Assembly: GCF_004359985.1 (NCBI RefSeq)
Contig: NZ_SMRO01000004.1
Location: 310,001 to 374,000 of the forward strand
DNA: 64,000 nucleotides
Direction: 5' to 3'
Origin: Paraburkholderia flava
GTDB lineage: Bacteria > Pseudomonadota > Gammaproteobacteria > Burkholderiales > Burkholderiaceae
Part shown: positions 26,831 through 38,646 of the stretch, piece after piece
How the letters are laid out: each line of letters starts with the position of its first letter
Position numbering within the stretch: position 1 is the stretch's first letter
Notes under the pieces: generated by a model
Database searches by the model: none
Seen by the model: only the letters and a program-made list of their open reading frames with translations
What the model was told of the DNA's origin: nothing
Translations under genes and position numbers: made by a program

Positions 26831-27652
26831 ATGACCCCGAATCAAAGCACCCGCCGCACGACATACCGTGAACGCCTCGCCGCATTCCTGTGCGCCCCGT
26901 TGCTCGCCTCACTGCTGTCGCTCGCCACACCCGTCGCCCACGCCGACACGCTCGACACAATCACCAAAGCCGGCGTGCTGAAGGTCGCCGTGCCGGAGGA
27001 CTATCCGCCGTTCGGTGCAGTCGGTCCGGATCTGAAGCCGCAGGGCTACGACATCGACACCGCCGCCATGCTCGCGAAATCGATGAACGTGAAGCTCGAA
27101 CTCGTGCCCGTCAACAGCGCGAACCGCATTCCGTATCTGCAGACCGGCAAGGTCGACCTCGTGATCTCGTCGCTCGGCAAAACGCCCGAGCGCGAGAAGG
27201 TGATCGATTTCTCGACGGCCTACGCGCCGTACTTCCAGGGCGTGTTCGGTCCCGGCGACATCAAGGTCGCAGGCCCCGCGGATCTCACCGGCAAGACCGT
27301 CGGCGCAACGCGCGGCGCGCTCGAGGAAATCGCGCTGTCGCAGATGGCACCGAACGCGACGATCAAGCGCTTCGAGGACAACAACGCGACCATCGCCGCG
27401 TTCCTGTCCGGCCAGGTTCAACTGATCGCCGCAGGCAACATCGTCGCCGCCGCGATCTTGACGAAGAATCCGCCGCGTCGCCCCGAACCGAAGTTCGTGA
27501 TCAAGAACTCGCCGTGCTTCGTCGGGATGAACAAGAACGAGCCGAAGCTGCAGCAGAAAGTCGACGCGGCCATCGCGCAGGCCAAAAAGGACGGCACGTT
27601 GAACGCGATGTCGAAAAAGTGGTTCGGCGCACCGCTGCCCGCCGATCTGTAA
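26831..27652 (+). CDS. orphan periplasmic amino-acid-type solute-binding protein
   Basis: A 273-aa family 3 extracellular binding protein. The start at 26831 gives a 38-residue signal peptide ending PVAHA and a GGAGA ribosome site upstream. The mature part begins [20 protein letters not shown], with [14 protein letters not shown] and the hinge signature [21 protein letters not shown]. Such proteins bind amino acids or related polar compounds. No permease or ATPase gene is adjacent, so it is an orphan inside the urease unit. Position 118 bp before ureA and the shared sigma-54 promoter suggest a nitrogen-scavenging role. Confidence 0.88.
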   Translation: MTPNQSTRRTTYRERLAAFLCAPLLASLLSLATPVAHADTLDTITKAGVLKVAVPEDYPPFGAVGPDLKPQGYDIDTAAMLAKSMNVKLELVPVNSANRIPYLQTGKVDLVISSLGKTPEREKVIDFSTAYAPYFQGVFGPGDIKVAGPADLTGKTVGATRGALEEIALSQMAPNATIKRFEDNNATIAAFLSGQVQLIAAGNIVAAAILTKNPPRRPEPKFVIKNSPCFVGMNKNEPKLQQKVDAAIAQAKKDGTLNAMSKKWFGAPLPADL

Positions 27653-27770
27653 GCATCCCGTTAAAGCGGCTTGCTATCTTTGTGCAGCGGTTGAACGGAA
27701 CCCCGCTTTCAACGCGGACCGCGCGACCAACCGCTCAACCGACCGACCAGACCCAACGCACCCCACCGCA

Positions 27771-28073
27771 ATGAAGCTCACCCCCCGCGAAAAAGACAAA
27801 CTCCTGATCTTCACCGCCGCGTTGCTCGCCGAGCGGCGCCGCGCGCGCGGTCTGAAGCTCAACTATCCGGAAGCGGTCGCGTTCATCAGCGCCGCGCTGA
27901 TGGAAGCGGCGCGCGACGGCAAGACCGTCGCCGACGTGATGCACTACGGCACGACGCTGCTCACGCGCGACGATGTGATGGACGGCGTCCCCGAAATGAT
28001 CCCCGACATCCAGGTCGAAGCCACGTTCCCCGACGGCACGAAGCTCGTCACCGTCCATCATCCGATCCCGTGA
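27771..28073 (+). CDS. ureA: urease gamma subunit UreA
   Basis: A 100-aa protein with the canonical start [20 protein letters not shown] and the ending [19 protein letters not shown]. It is the small structural subunit of the nickel urease that hydrolyses urea to ammonia and carbamate. It is full length, and ureB follows 10 bp downstream. Confidence 0.97.
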   Translation: MKLTPREKDKLLIFTAALLAERRRARGLKLNYPEAVAFISAALMEAARDGKTVADVMHYGTTLLTRDDVMDGVPEMIPDIQVEATFPDGTKLVTVHHPIP

Positions 28074-28083
28074 AGGAGGCCGC

Positions 28084-28389
28084 ATGATCCCAGGCGAACT
28101 CATCGTCGACAACGGCGAACACGAACTGAACGCAGGCCGCACCACCCTCACGGTGACGGTCGCGAACACCGGCGATCGACCCGTGCAGGTCGGCTCGCAC
28201 TACCATTTCTACGAAGTGAACACGGCGCTGTCGTTCGATCGCGCGGCGGCTCGCGGCTTCCGGTTAAACATCGCATCGGGTACCGCCGTGCGCTTCGAGC
28301 CGGGCCAGTCGCGTACGGTCGAACTCGTCGAGCTGGCCGGCGCACGCACCGTCTACGGCTTCAACGGCCTGGTGATGGGCAAGCTTTGA
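28084..28389 (+). CDS. ureB: urease beta subunit UreB
   Basis: A 101-aa protein starting [19 protein letters not shown] with the [17 protein letters not shown] core and [17 protein letters not shown]. It is a structural subunit packing against UreC. Normal length; preceded by an AAGGAGG site. Confidence 0.97.
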   Translation: MIPGELIVDNGEHELNAGRTTLTVTVANTGDRPVQVGSHYHFYEVNTALSFDRAAARGFRLNIASGTAVRFEPGQSRTVELVELAGARTVYGFNGLVMGKL

Positions 28390-28453
28390 TGTCGCACATG
28401 CCACGCATGCGATCCCACCGTCGACACCTCACGCCTCACTCCGGACTCACATC

Positions 28454-30169
<1,716 letters not shown>

Positions 30170-30189
30170 CCATCGATAGAATTTCAATC

Positions 30190-30882
30190 ATGCGAACGCT
30201 CGACAAACGCATCGACCCACACATAAAGCTCGCCGCCGTGCTCGTGAAACGCGCGCCCACGCTGACGCTCGCATACGGCGACCGCTGCCGTAGCCGCCTC
30301 GCCGCGACGCTCGATAACGGCGACGAAGCAGCCGTGCTGCTGCCGCGCGGCACGATTCTTAGCGATGGCGATGTGCTGGTTGCGCAGGACGGTGGCCTTG
30401 TCCGCGTGATCGCCGCGCCCGAAGCAGTGCTGCTGGTTACATCGCCGGATCGGCTCACGCTGACGCGCGCCGCGTATCATCTCGGCAATCGCCATACGCC
30501 GGTTGAGGTCGGTGTCGAGTCGCTAAAGCTCGAAGCGGACGCTGTGCTTGAAGATATGTTGAAGAGGCTAGGTGCGCATGTCGAGCATGCGACGCTGCCG
30601 TTCCAGCCCGAATCCGGCGCGTATGGCGGCGGTCATAAGCATGGTCACGATGAATCGTTCGCCGAAGACTATGCGCTCGCGCAGCAGGTGTATGGCGAGC
30701 ATCATGGCCATTCGCACGACGCACACGATCACTCGCATCAACATCCGCACGCCGAAAAAACTCACAGCCACGCGCACCACGACCACCCCGGCGAGTGCGA
30801 ACACGACCACTGCCACGATCACGCGCACGGCGACGGCCCCGGCCAGGGGCTCGGCCATCACTCGCACCATGCGTATCGCTGA
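30190..30882 (+). CDS. ureE: urease accessory nickel chaperone UreE
   Basis: A 230-aa UreE: N-terminal domain ([21 protein letters not shown]), central metal-binding domain ([12 protein letters not shown]) and a long C-terminal tail of about 85 residues that contains about 26 histidines plus several Asp/Glu and two Cys. The tail is far larger than the short His tail of many UreE proteins and should bind many nickel ions. It delivers nickel to UreG. The 3' end overlaps ureF by 14 bp. Confidence 0.95.
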   Translation: MRTLDKRIDPHIKLAAVLVKRAPTLTLAYGDRCRSRLAATLDNGDEAAVLLPRGTILSDGDVLVAQDGGLVRVIAAPEAVLLVTSPDRLTLTRAAYHLGNRHTPVEVGVESLKLEADAVLEDMLKRLGAHVEHATLPFQPESGAYGGGHKHGHDESFAEDYALAQQVYGEHHGHSHDAHDHSHQHPHAEKTHSHAHHDHPGECEHDHCHDHAHGDGPGQGLGHHSHHAYR

Positions 30883-31549
30883 ACTCACCGCGCTGCTGCA
30901 TCTCGCGTCACCGGCACTGCCGATCGGTGCATTCAGCTATTCGCAGGGACTCGAAGCGGCCATCGAAGCGCAACTCGTCACCGACGCGGACAGCGCACGC
31001 GACTGGATCGCGAGCGGTCTGACCGACGTACTCGCACGCGGTGAACTGCCGTTTGTCGCGCATCAGATCGAACGCTGGCGCATGCACGATGCGGCCGGTC
31101 TCGCCGAAGCAAACGAGAGCTTCATCGCGAGCCGCGAGTCGATGGAACTGCGCCGCGAAACCGAACAGATGGGCTGGTCGCTACGGCAGTTGTGCGCGTC
31201 GCTTGAATGGGGTGATGCGGAACGTCGCGCGACGCTCGCTGCACTCGTTCCGATCGCGCAGCCGACTGCGTTCGCATTCGCCGCGTACGCACACGACATC
31301 GCACCCGACGCCGCCCTCGCCGCGTACGCATTCAGCTGGGCCGAGAATCAGGCCGCCGCTGCGCTAAAGGCGGTGCCGCTCGGTCAGCTTGCAGGACAGC
31401 GGATCATCGTCGCACTGCGCGATTCAATCGACGGCGCGGTTGCTTACGCGCTCGCCACATCGCCCAATGATCTAAATACGTTCGCGCCGCAACTCGGCAT
31501 TCTGTCGGCGCGTCACGAGTCGCAGTATTCGCGGCTATTCCGTTCATAA
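30869..31549 (+). CDS. ureF: urease accessory protein UreF
   Basis: A 226-aa UreF; start [20 protein letters not shown] and the typical [17 protein letters not shown]. It bridges UreD and UreG on apo-urease and gates nickel transfer. The start at 30869 lies inside the end of ureE, so the two are translationally coupled. Confidence 0.95.
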   Translation: MRIAELTALLHLASPALPIGAFSYSQGLEAAIEAQLVTDADSARDWIASGLTDVLARGELPFVAHQIERWRMHDAAGLAEANESFIASRESMELRRETEQMGWSLRQLCASLEWGDAERRATLAALVPIAQPTAFAFAAYAHDIAPDAALAAYAFSWAENQAAAALKAVPLGQLAGQRIIVALRDSIDGAVAYALATSPNDLNTFAPQLGILSARHESQYSRLFRS

Positions 31550-31574
31550 GCGCATCACGCAATCACTCAAGAAC

Positions 31575-32237
31575 ATGAATGCACCTCACGCCTCTGCTGT
31601 GAATAAAACCCGCACGAAGAAATTGCCGCCGCTGCGCGTGGGCGTCGGTGGCCCGGTCGGTTCCGGAAAAACCACGCTGCTCGAAATGCTCTGCAAAGCG
31701 ATGCGCGAGCGCTACGACCTCGTCGCGATCACCAACGATATCTATACGAAAGAAGACCAGCGTCTGCTGACGGTTGCGGGCGCGTTGCCCGCCGAGCGGA
31801 TCATGGGTGTCGAGACAGGCGGCTGTCCGCATACGGCGATCCGCGAAGATGCGTCGATCAATCTCGAAGCCGTCGACCGGATGCTCACGCGTTTTCCGGA
31901 TGCGGACATCGTGTTCATCGAATCGGGTGGCGACAATCTGGCCGCGACCTTCAGCCCGGAGCTTTCCGATCTGACGATCTACGTGATCGACGTCGCGGGC
32001 GGCGAGAAGATTCCGCGCAAGGGCGGCCCCGGCATCACGAAGTCGGACCTGCTGGTGATCAACAAGACCGACCTCGCGCCGATGGTCGGCGCGAATCTCG
32101 ACGTGATGGCCTCCGACGCGAAGAAGATGCGCGGCGAGCGGCCGTTCGTGATGACCAATCTGAAGGCGCTCGACGGGCTGGCGGATGTTGTCGCGTTTAT
32201 CGAGAAGAAGGGGTTGTTGACGGCGGGCGTTGCGTAG
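31575..32237 (+). CDS. ureG: urease accessory GTPase UreG
   Basis: A 220-aa SIMIBI GTPase: P-loop [17 protein letters not shown], the nickel-binding CxH in [13 protein letters not shown] and the G4 motif [11 protein letters not shown]. It couples GTP hydrolysis to nickel insertion with UreDEF. It ends the urease cluster; the stop codon abuts the stop of the convergent waaA gene with no gap, so no terminator fits between them. Confidence 0.97.
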   Translation: MNAPHASAVNKTRTKKLPPLRVGVGGPVGSGKTTLLEMLCKAMRERYDLVAITNDIYTKEDQRLLTVAGALPAERIMGVETGGCPHTAIREDASINLEAVDRMLTRFPDADIVFIESGGDNLAATFSPELSDLTIYVIDVAGGEKIPRKGGPGITKSDLLVINKTDLAPMVGANLDVMASDAKKMRGERPFVMTNLKALDGLADVVAFIEKKGLLTAGVA

Positions 32238-33548
32238 TTACAGCTCCGGCGCAGGCAACAACGTCGTCAGCACATCCACCGTCCGCACCGTCGCGCCGCG
32301 ATGCCGCGCGGCAAACGCGGAAGCAGCCGCACCCATCGCGATGCGTCGCGGCCGGTCTTCGAACAGCTCACGCAACGCACGCGCGAGATCGGCCGGATCG
32401 CTGACCTGCACAGCCGCGCCGGTCGCGACCGCATCCTTCGTCGCCTGCGTGAAGTTGAACACGTGCGGCCCGATCAACACCGGCACGCCGACCGCGCAAG
32501 CCTCGATCAGATTCTGTCCGCCGAGCGGCAACAGACTGCCGCCGATAAACGCGAGGTCCGACGCCGCGTAGTACGCGCCGAGTTCGCCCATCGAATCGCC
32601 GAGCAACACGGTGACGTCGGCGGGCAATGCGGGGATCGGTGTTTGTGCCGCAGCAGCAGCGCCTTGCGGCGCCCACGTCGAACGCCGTTCGACACGCAGG
32701 CCTCGCTTCGCCGCAAGCGCCGCGACTTCATCGAAACGCTGCGGATGACGCGGCACGAGAATCAGCAACGCATCTTCGACGGCGAGCGCAGCAAACGCCT
32801 GCAGCACCAGTTCCTCTTCGCCTTCGCGCGTGCTCGCCGCGACCCACACCGGCCGCGTGCCGATCGCCGCACGCCACGCATGACCGCGCACCGCGAGTTC
32901 CGGCGTCGGCGTCATATCGAACTTCAGGTTGCCGAGCACGACGACATTGCGCGCACCGAGCGCAGTCAGGCGTTCGGCATCGGATGGACTCTGCGCAAGC
33001 ACACGCGAGAAACCACCGAACACTTCGCGCGTCGCGCGGCCGAATTTTGCTGCGCGTCGATACGAGCGGTCCGACATCCGCGCATTGGTCAGCACGAGCG
33101 GCACATCCGCACGACGGCATTCGTCGATCAGCGCCGGCCACACCTCGGTTTCCATCACGAGCCCAAGCGACGGACGCCACGCACGCAGAAAGCGACGGAT
33201 TGCGCCCGGCATGTCGTACGGCAGATAGCTGCGCAGCACGCGATCGCCGAAGATCTGTTCGCCGGTCGCGCGACCGCTCGGCGTCATATGCGTGAGCAGA
33301 ATGCGTGCATCGGGACGCGCGGTCAGCAGCGCATCGATCAGCGGTTGCGCGGCCCGCGTCTCGCCGACCGATACCGCGTGGACCCAGATCAGCGGCGCAT
33401 CGTCTTCGGGCACGCGACCCGGCGTGCGACCGAAGCGCTCCGCGATGTGCTCGCGATAGCCGCGCTCGCGACGCGAACGGATCATCAGACGCAGCACCGC
33501 AAGCGGCGCGACGATCCACCACAGCGCGTTATAGATCGGCCTCAGCAT
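32238..33548 (-). CDS. waaA: 3-deoxy-D-manno-octulosonic acid (Kdo) transferase WaaA
   Basis: A 436-aa GT30 glycosyltransferase with an N-terminal membrane anchor (MLRPIYNALWWIVAPLAVLR). Motifs include IWVHAVSVGETRAAQPLI, the acceptor-binding METEVWPALI, and GDSMGELGAYYAASDLAFIGGS. It adds Kdo to lipid IVA on the inner face of the inner membrane. The start at 33548 was chosen because the anchor begins there; the longer frame overlaps the kdoO end. It follows kdoO by 43 bp. Confidence 0.95.
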   Translation of the reverse strand: MLRPIYNALWWIVAPLAVLRLMIRSRRERGYREHIAERFGRTPGRVPEDDAPLIWVHAVSVGETRAAQPLIDALLTARPDARILLTHMTPSGRATGEQIFGDRVLRSYLPYDMPGAIRRFLRAWRPSLGLVMETEVWPALIDECRRADVPLVLTNARMSDRSYRRAAKFGRATREVFGGFSRVLAQSPSDAERLTALGARNVVVLGNLKFDMTPTPELAVRGHAWRAAIGTRPVWVAASTREGEEELVLQAFAALAVEDALLILVPRHPQRFDEVAALAAKRGLRVERRSTWAPQGAAAAAQTPIPALPADVTVLLGDSMGELGAYYAASDLAFIGGSLLPLGGQNLIEACAVGVPVLIGPHVFNFTQATKDAVATGAAVQVSDPADLARALRELFEDRPRRIAMGAAASAFAARHRGATVRTVDVLTTLLPAPEL

Positions 33549-33591
33549 GCGGCCTCCGTCGACCGCATCATGAAAACGCAGAAGCCGGCGC

Positions 33592-34476
33592 TCAAACCAG
33601 CGCCCTGCCCTGCAGGCGTTCGAGAATACCGAGCGGCGCGCACTCCGGCTGCGCCATCGCGCGGACCGGCAGGAAGAACGTCTGCTCAAGCATGAACTGA
33701 CCGGACATCACCGCGTGCGACGTCTGATCCGAGAAACAGACCCACACGCTGCCGGGCGGAAACGGCATCGTCTGTTGCGGCGAGACTTTCTGGTAGTCGA
33801 GATCGGCCTTCATGCCGTCGTGCAGATTCAGCATCAGGTGGTCGTAGGCACTGCGCGGCGACTTCGTCACGTGCAGCAGATTCAGCAGCCACGCGGCGCC
33901 TGGCAGCTGCGGCTTGATGCGCGGCAGGAAGCGTTTCGCCATATCCTCGAACGGCTCGCCGACACGCCACACGCGCGGCACGCCATGCGGATTCACGTTC
34001 GTGAACACGCGCAGGATGCGCTCGCCGTAGTTGGGCCGCGACGGAAACGAATCGACGTGCAGACGGCTGTCGTCCTTGCGCCACGACGTCTCGCGCGTTT
34101 CGACCTGATGCAGTCGCAGACTCGTCGGTGCGACGCGCAGCTTGCCGTCGTATTCGGGAAAGAGGCCATCGACGAGCGAGCGCGCATTCGCCTGATAACG
34201 CGCAATCAACGCACGCACCGCCGACTGCGTGACCGCATCGCCGAGCACGCCATGCAGCGCGCCGCCGTTCGGTTCGAGAGAGATGTTCTTGCGTTTCGGA
34301 TCGGCGAGCGCGGGATCGAGCAGCGCGGGTTCGCCGCCTTCGATCGCGAAGCGCAGGTTCGGGAAGTACAGCACCTTGCCCCGCTCGACGCCGGCAAGCA
34401 GCGTCTCGCGCGGCACGGACAGGTTCTGTGCGTGCCAGTCGCCTGAGGAGACTTCGATGATCTGGGATTCGTTCAT
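33592..34476 (-). CDS. kdoO: Kdo hydroxylase (Fe(II)/2-oxoglutarate dioxygenase)
   Basis: A 294-aa member of the Kdo-hydroxylase family, found beside waaA in Burkholderia and relatives, where it converts the outer Kdo to the 3-hydroxy sugar Ko. The dioxygenase iron triad is visible as H140-x-D142 (SRLHVDSF) and H254 (DQTSHAVMSG). The start at 34476 was chosen because the N-terminal MNESQIIEV begins the family homology. It sits between waaC and waaA, matching a lipid A-core biosynthesis unit. Confidence 0.85.
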   Translation of the reverse strand: MNESQIIEVSSGDWHAQNLSVPRETLLAGVERGKVLYFPNLRFAIEGGEPALLDPALADPKRKNISLEPNGGALHGVLGDAVTQSAVRALIARYQANARSLVDGLFPEYDGKLRVAPTSLRLHQVETRETSWRKDDSRLHVDSFPSRPNYGERILRVFTNVNPHGVPRVWRVGEPFEDMAKRFLPRIKPQLPGAAWLLNLLHVTKSPRSAYDHLMLNLHDGMKADLDYQKVSPQQTMPFPPGSVWVCFSDQTSHAVMSGQFMLEQTFFLPVRAMAQPECAPLGILERLQGRALV

Positions 34477-34534
34477 GGTCGCTCTAAAAACGGGTGGAGC
34501 GGAAATGCGTGCGTGAGGCCGAAGGTATGCAACG

Positions 34535-35536
34535 TCACAGCAGGCCGAAGCCCGCAAGCGTCGCCTTCACCTGCTGCAACGTCGGCGACTGTCCAGCGGT
34601 GCCGAGATTGACGACGTTCGGCGACCAGTAGCCGCCGGTCCGCCACGCGGTCGCGAAATTGTACAACTCGACTGTCGGCCGCTTCAGGGCTGCCGCGATG
34701 TGCACGAGGCCGGTGTCGACGCCGACCGTCGCAGCCGCACCGTCGATCAACCCGACCACAGCCGGCAGCGACAGACGAGGCGGCACGATCGCGGCGGCGC
34801 CGAATTCCTTCGCGAGGCGTTCGCTGGTCGCGCGTTCGGCATCGCTGCCCCACGGCAGCACGATCGACGCGCCGCGCCGGATCAGCGACTGGCCCAGCTC
34901 GATCCATGCCGCGTCGGGCCACTGCTTGTCGGCTCGCGACGTCGCGTGGACGAATACGACGTACGGCACCGGCAGGTTCAGTCCGGTCTCGTTCAATGCC
35001 AATGCAGCGCGGCGTGTGTCGAGACCGAAGTCGATGTCGTCGGTGGGTTGCGGCATCGGATCGCCAAGCGCCGCCGCGACCAGTTGCCGCGTGCGTTCGA
35101 CCACATGCGTGCGCGGCTCGATCGGCACGCGCTTGTCGTAGAAGAAGCGCACCGGCCACTCGTAGCCCGCGCCGTCGGTGCGGTTGCCGAGGCCGACCAC
35201 CGGCCCGCGCGCCATCCGCGCGACCCATGCGGTCTTGATGAGCCCCTGGCAGTCGATCACGAGGTCGTAATGCTCGGCCGCGAGCGCGCGACGAAACGCG
35301 CCGATCTCGCGCCAGTTGCCCGGCGAGAACAGCCGCTTGCGCCAGCGCCTCAGCGACACGGGAATCGCGCGATGCACGCCGTCCACCAGTTGCACGAGCG
35401 ACACGAAGCTTTCTTCGACGAGCCAGTCGATCTGCGCGTCCGGATGCCTGCGGCGAATGTCCGCAATCACCGGCATGTTGTGTACGACGTCGCCGAGCGA
35501 CGACACCCTCACGATCAGTATCTTTTGTGCGCTCAA
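34535..35536 (-). CDS. waaC: lipopolysaccharide heptosyltransferase I WaaC
   Basis: A 333-aa GT9 glycosyltransferase: starts with KILIVRVSSLGDVVHNMPV, then a hydrophobic start of domain 1, and in domain 2 the ADP-heptose site (DTGLVHIAAALKRPTVELY). It adds the first L-glycero-D-manno-heptose to the Kdo core. It precedes kdoO and waaA on the minus strand, an inner-core operon. Confidence 0.95.
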   Translation of the reverse strand: MSAQKILIVRVSSLGDVVHNMPVIADIRRRHPDAQIDWLVEESFVSLVQLVDGVHRAIPVSLRRWRKRLFSPGNWREIGAFRRALAAEHYDLVIDCQGLIKTAWVARMARGPVVGLGNRTDGAGYEWPVRFFYDKRVPIEPRTHVVERTRQLVAAALGDPMPQPTDDIDFGLDTRRAALALNETGLNLPVPYVVFVHATSRADKQWPDAAWIELGQSLIRRGASIVLPWGSDAERATSERLAKEFGAAAIVPPRLSLPAVVGLIDGAAATVGVDTGLVHIAAALKRPTVELYNFATAWRTGGYWSPNVVNLGTAGQSPTLQQVKATLAGFGLL

Positions 35537-35734
35537 GAATGGAACGCCGGACAGGGTCCGGCCGAAGATGCGTTAAAAGTGCGCAATTTTAGCGCGCCGC
35601 GGGCGTCGCCTCGCATAAAACGCGTAAAAACGCGGCGCGGGGGTTTTCACCCACGCGCCGCGCCCTTACCGCTTATTGCACACGCTTGTTTCGCCTGCTT
35701 TGCGCGCGTGCCGATTGGCCCCGCCGCTTCGCAA

Positions 35735-37129
35735 TCAGAACGGCAGCTTCGCGTCCGGCTTTTCCGCCAGAATCACGCGGCGGAAGTCTTCCTGGATGCG
35801 CGAAAGCGCCTCGTCGTTATCGGCTTCGAAGCGCATCACGACGACCGGCGTCGTGTTCGACGAACGCGCAAGCCCGAAGCCGTCCGGATACTCGACCCGC
35901 AGACCGTCGATCGTCAGCACGTCGTCGGCACCGGTGAACTTCGCGTTCTTCTGCATACGTGCGATCAGCGCGAAGTTCTCGCCTTCTTCGAGCTTCAACT
36001 GCAATTCCGGCGTGGAATGCGAATTCGGCAGACCATTGAGCAGCGCGCTCGGGTCCTGCACACGCGTCAGGATTTCGAGCAGCCGCGCGCCGGTGTACAG
36101 ACCGTCGTCGAACCCGTACCAGCGATCCTTGAAGAACACGTGACCGCTCATCTCGCCCGCGAGCGGAGCGCCGGTTTCGCGCAGCTTCGCCTTCACGAGC
36201 GAATGGCCGGTTTTCCACATCAGCGGTACGCCGCCCTTGTCCTTCACCCACTTCGCGAGATTGCGCGTGCACTTCACGTCGTAGATAATCTGCGCGCCCT
36301 TGTTGCGCGACAGGACTTCTTCGGCGAACAGCATCAGCTGACGGTCCGGATAGATGATCTGGCCGTCCTTCGTGACGACGCCGAGGCGGTCGCCGTCGCC
36401 GTCGAATGCAAAGCCGATTTCGGCGTCGGTTTCCTTCAGCGCCTTGATCACGTCCTGCAGATTCTCCGGATGTGCCGGGTCCGGGTGATGGTTCGGGAAG
36501 TTGCCGTCGATCTCCGTGAACAGCTCGACGAGTTCGCAGCCGAGCGCCTTGAACAGACGCGGCGCGAGACCGCCCGCGACACCGTTGCCGGTATCGACGA
36601 CCAGCTTCATCGGCCGCGCGAGCTTCACGTCGCCGACGATGCGCGCGAGGTACGCGTCCGCGATGTCGTGTTCCTCGTAGCTGCCGCTGCCGGCCTCGAA
36701 GTTATCGTCGACGATCCGTTGATACAGCGCCTGGATCTGCTCGCCGTAGATCGCGGCGCCGCGCAGCACCATCTTGAAGCCGTTGTAGTCGGGCGGGTTG
36801 TGGCTGCCCGTCACGACGATGCACGAATCGACGCGGCGCTCGCCGCCCTTCAACGGCAGCGGTACGCTCGCCGCGAAGTAGCCGACCGGCGTCGGCACCA
36901 TGCCGACGTTCACCACGTCGACGCCGGCCGAACGCAGGCCGTCCGACAGCGCCGCGATCAGATCGGGACCGGACAGCCGGCCGTCGCGCGCGACGACGAC
37001 CGAGTCGCCGCCCTGCTTGCGCACTTCGCTGCCGAACGCGCGGCCGATCGAACGGGCCGCATCCGTGTCGAGCGTCTTGCCGATCACACCGCGGATGTCA
37101 TACGCCTTGAAAATGGACTGGGAGATCAT
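35735..37129 (-). CDS. manB: phosphomannomutase/phosphoglucomutase
   Basis: A 464-aa alpha-D-phosphohexomutase. The phosphoserine loop is VTGSHNPPDYNGFK, the metal site FAFDGDGDRLG, the sugar site GEMSGHVFFKDRW and the phosphate-binding C-terminal RVEYPDGFGLARSSNTTP. It interconverts hexose 6- and 1-phosphates for nucleotide-sugar supply. The ATG at 37129 (MISQSIFKAYDIRG) is preferred; an in-frame GTG 12 bp earlier is also possible. It is 198 bp upstream of waaC on the same strand. Confidence 0.93.
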   Translation of the reverse strand: MISQSIFKAYDIRGVIGKTLDTDAARSIGRAFGSEVRKQGGDSVVVARDGRLSGPDLIAALSDGLRSAGVDVVNVGMVPTPVGYFAASVPLPLKGGERRVDSCIVVTGSHNPPDYNGFKMVLRGAAIYGEQIQALYQRIVDDNFEAGSGSYEEHDIADAYLARIVGDVKLARPMKLVVDTGNGVAGGLAPRLFKALGCELVELFTEIDGNFPNHHPDPAHPENLQDVIKALKETDAEIGFAFDGDGDRLGVVTKDGQIIYPDRQLMLFAEEVLSRNKGAQIIYDVKCTRNLAKWVKDKGGVPLMWKTGHSLVKAKLRETGAPLAGEMSGHVFFKDRWYGFDDGLYTGARLLEILTRVQDPSALLNGLPNSHSTPELQLKLEEGENFALIARMQKNAKFTGADDVLTIDGLRVEYPDGFGLARSSNTTPVVVMRFEADNDEALSRIQEDFRRVILAEKPDAKLPF

Positions 37130-37383
37130 GGATTGGCTCACTTACGTGCAAAGGAAATTTTGACCGGCGCGGCACGCGAGATCGGTAGACTTCGCGTGGC
37201 GCCCTTGCCGGAAGCGGTCCGGTTCCAACTTATAATCGCGGTTTTCAGAGATGCCGTGCAGGCCCCTATTCTAATGCTTAGACGCGCTCGTCGAACAAAG
37301 TTGCCGGCAATCGTGGTGAGGGTGACCGGGCGCGCATTCACGCAGAACCGCGTGCTGCCGCGCGCTCCACGGACCCGCGCCGG

Positions 37384-38646
37384 ATGACCCCGGTGACGCG
37401 CCGTTTCGCGAACCCGGACGTCGCGCGGGCTTTCGCGAACATTGTCTGGCTCGGGCTCGAACGGGTCACGCAGATCGTCGTCGCAATCGCGATCAGCGGG
37501 ATGCTCGCCCGCTACTTCGGTCCCGATGCGTTCGGCAAATGGCAATACGCGAACACGCTGCTGCTCGTGCTGTCGCCGATCACGTGGGTATGCGGCGCCG
37601 AAATTCTCGTGCCCACCATCGTCCATCGTCCGGCCGACCAGCTCGGCACGGTGCTCGGCAGTGCGTTCGCGCTGCGCATCGTCGTGTCGGCGGGTGCGTT
37701 GCTGCTCACATGGGCCGGCATCGCGATGGGTTTCACCGATCCGCTCGTCGGCGCGATGCTCGCGGGCCTCGCGATGACGATGCTGTTTCGCGAACCGCTC
37801 GTCGGCGTGATCAATTCGTGGCTGCAGAGCATGACGTTCAGCAAGCCGCAACTGATCACCAGCATGACGACCGCGATCGTCAAAGCCGCGCTCGTGTTCG
37901 CGCTGGTGCGCATGGCGGCGAGCCCCGCGCGTTTCGGCTGGCTGTGGGCGCTCGAATCGGCGGCGATCGGCATCGTGCTCGTGCTGTACTACGTGCGCCG
38001 CCACGGCTCGCTCGACTGGCGCCTCGACCGCACGCTGTTCCGCCATTTCGCGACCGCGGGCACGGTGTTCTGGCTCGGGCTGATCTGTATGTATCTGTTC
38101 CTGAAACTCGACCGGCTGATGCTCGAACGCACGATCTCGTTCGCCGATCTCGGCCGCTACTCCGCCGCGCAGCAGCTGAACGAAAACTGGATCACGCTCG
38201 CGCTGATGCTCGCGCAGACCATCGCGCCCGCGTTCGTCTATCGCGTGCAGGACGAAGCGCAGCTGCGCCGCAACCTGTGGCGCCTGACCGGGATGACCGC
38301 GCTGCTGATGATCGGTGGCGCCGTGGTGCTCGATGCGCTCGCGGGCTTCATCATCCGGCGCGTGTTCGGGCCGGCGTATGAAGGCGCGATCGATATTTTC
38401 CGCTGGGCTGTGTGGCTGTCCGTGCCGGCCGGCATCGAGGCGATCGGCAATCTCGTCGTGCTCAAATATCAGGCGAAATTCGTGCTGCTGTCAAAGTGGC
38501 TGCTTGCGCTTGCTGTAGCGTTCGTCGTGAACCTGATTGCGATTCCTCGGCTGGGTGCGTATGGCGCGCTCGTCGGACTCGCGGTCGGTTATCTCGCGGC
38601 TGCGAGCGTCAATCTTTACTACATCCGCTTCAAGTTGCGCCCATGA
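37384..38646 (+). CDS. polysaccharide flippase (Wzx-like, MATE/MOP superfamily)
   Basis: A 420-aa protein with about 12 hydrophobic helices and the Wzx-type N-terminus (FANIVWLGLERVTQIVVAIAI, GMLARYFGPDAFGKWQYANT). It should move lipid-linked glycan units across the inner membrane. It is the first gene of a plus-strand unit with two glycosyltransferases and galE. No polymerase or chain-length regulator lies in the window, so the polysaccharide (O-antigen or exopolysaccharide) is undetermined. Confidence 0.85.
   Translation: MTPVTRRFANPDVARAFANIVWLGLERVTQIVVAIAISGMLARYFGPDAFGKWQYANTLLLVLSPITWVCGAEILVPTIVHRPADQLGTVLGSAFALRIVVSAGALLLTWAGIAMGFTDPLVGAMLAGLAMTMLFREPLVGVINSWLQSMTFSKPQLITSMTTAIVKAALVFALVRMAASPARFGWLWALESAAIGIVLVLYYVRRHGSLDWRLDRTLFRHFATAGTVFWLGLICMYLFLKLDRLMLERTISFADLGRYSAAQQLNENWITLALMLAQTIAPAFVYRVQDEAQLRRNLWRLTGMTALLMIGGAVVLDALAGFIIRRVFGPAYEGAIDIFRWAVWLSVPAGIEAIGNLVVLKYQAKFVLLSKWLLALAVAFVVNLIAIPRLGAYGALVGLAVGYLAAASVNLYYIRFKLRP

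Noticed and set aside
22864..27770. Integrative element with attachment sites
   Set aside because: No integrase, transposase, tRNA or matching direct repeats were found at the edges by eye; only an islet of unknown origin can be claimed.
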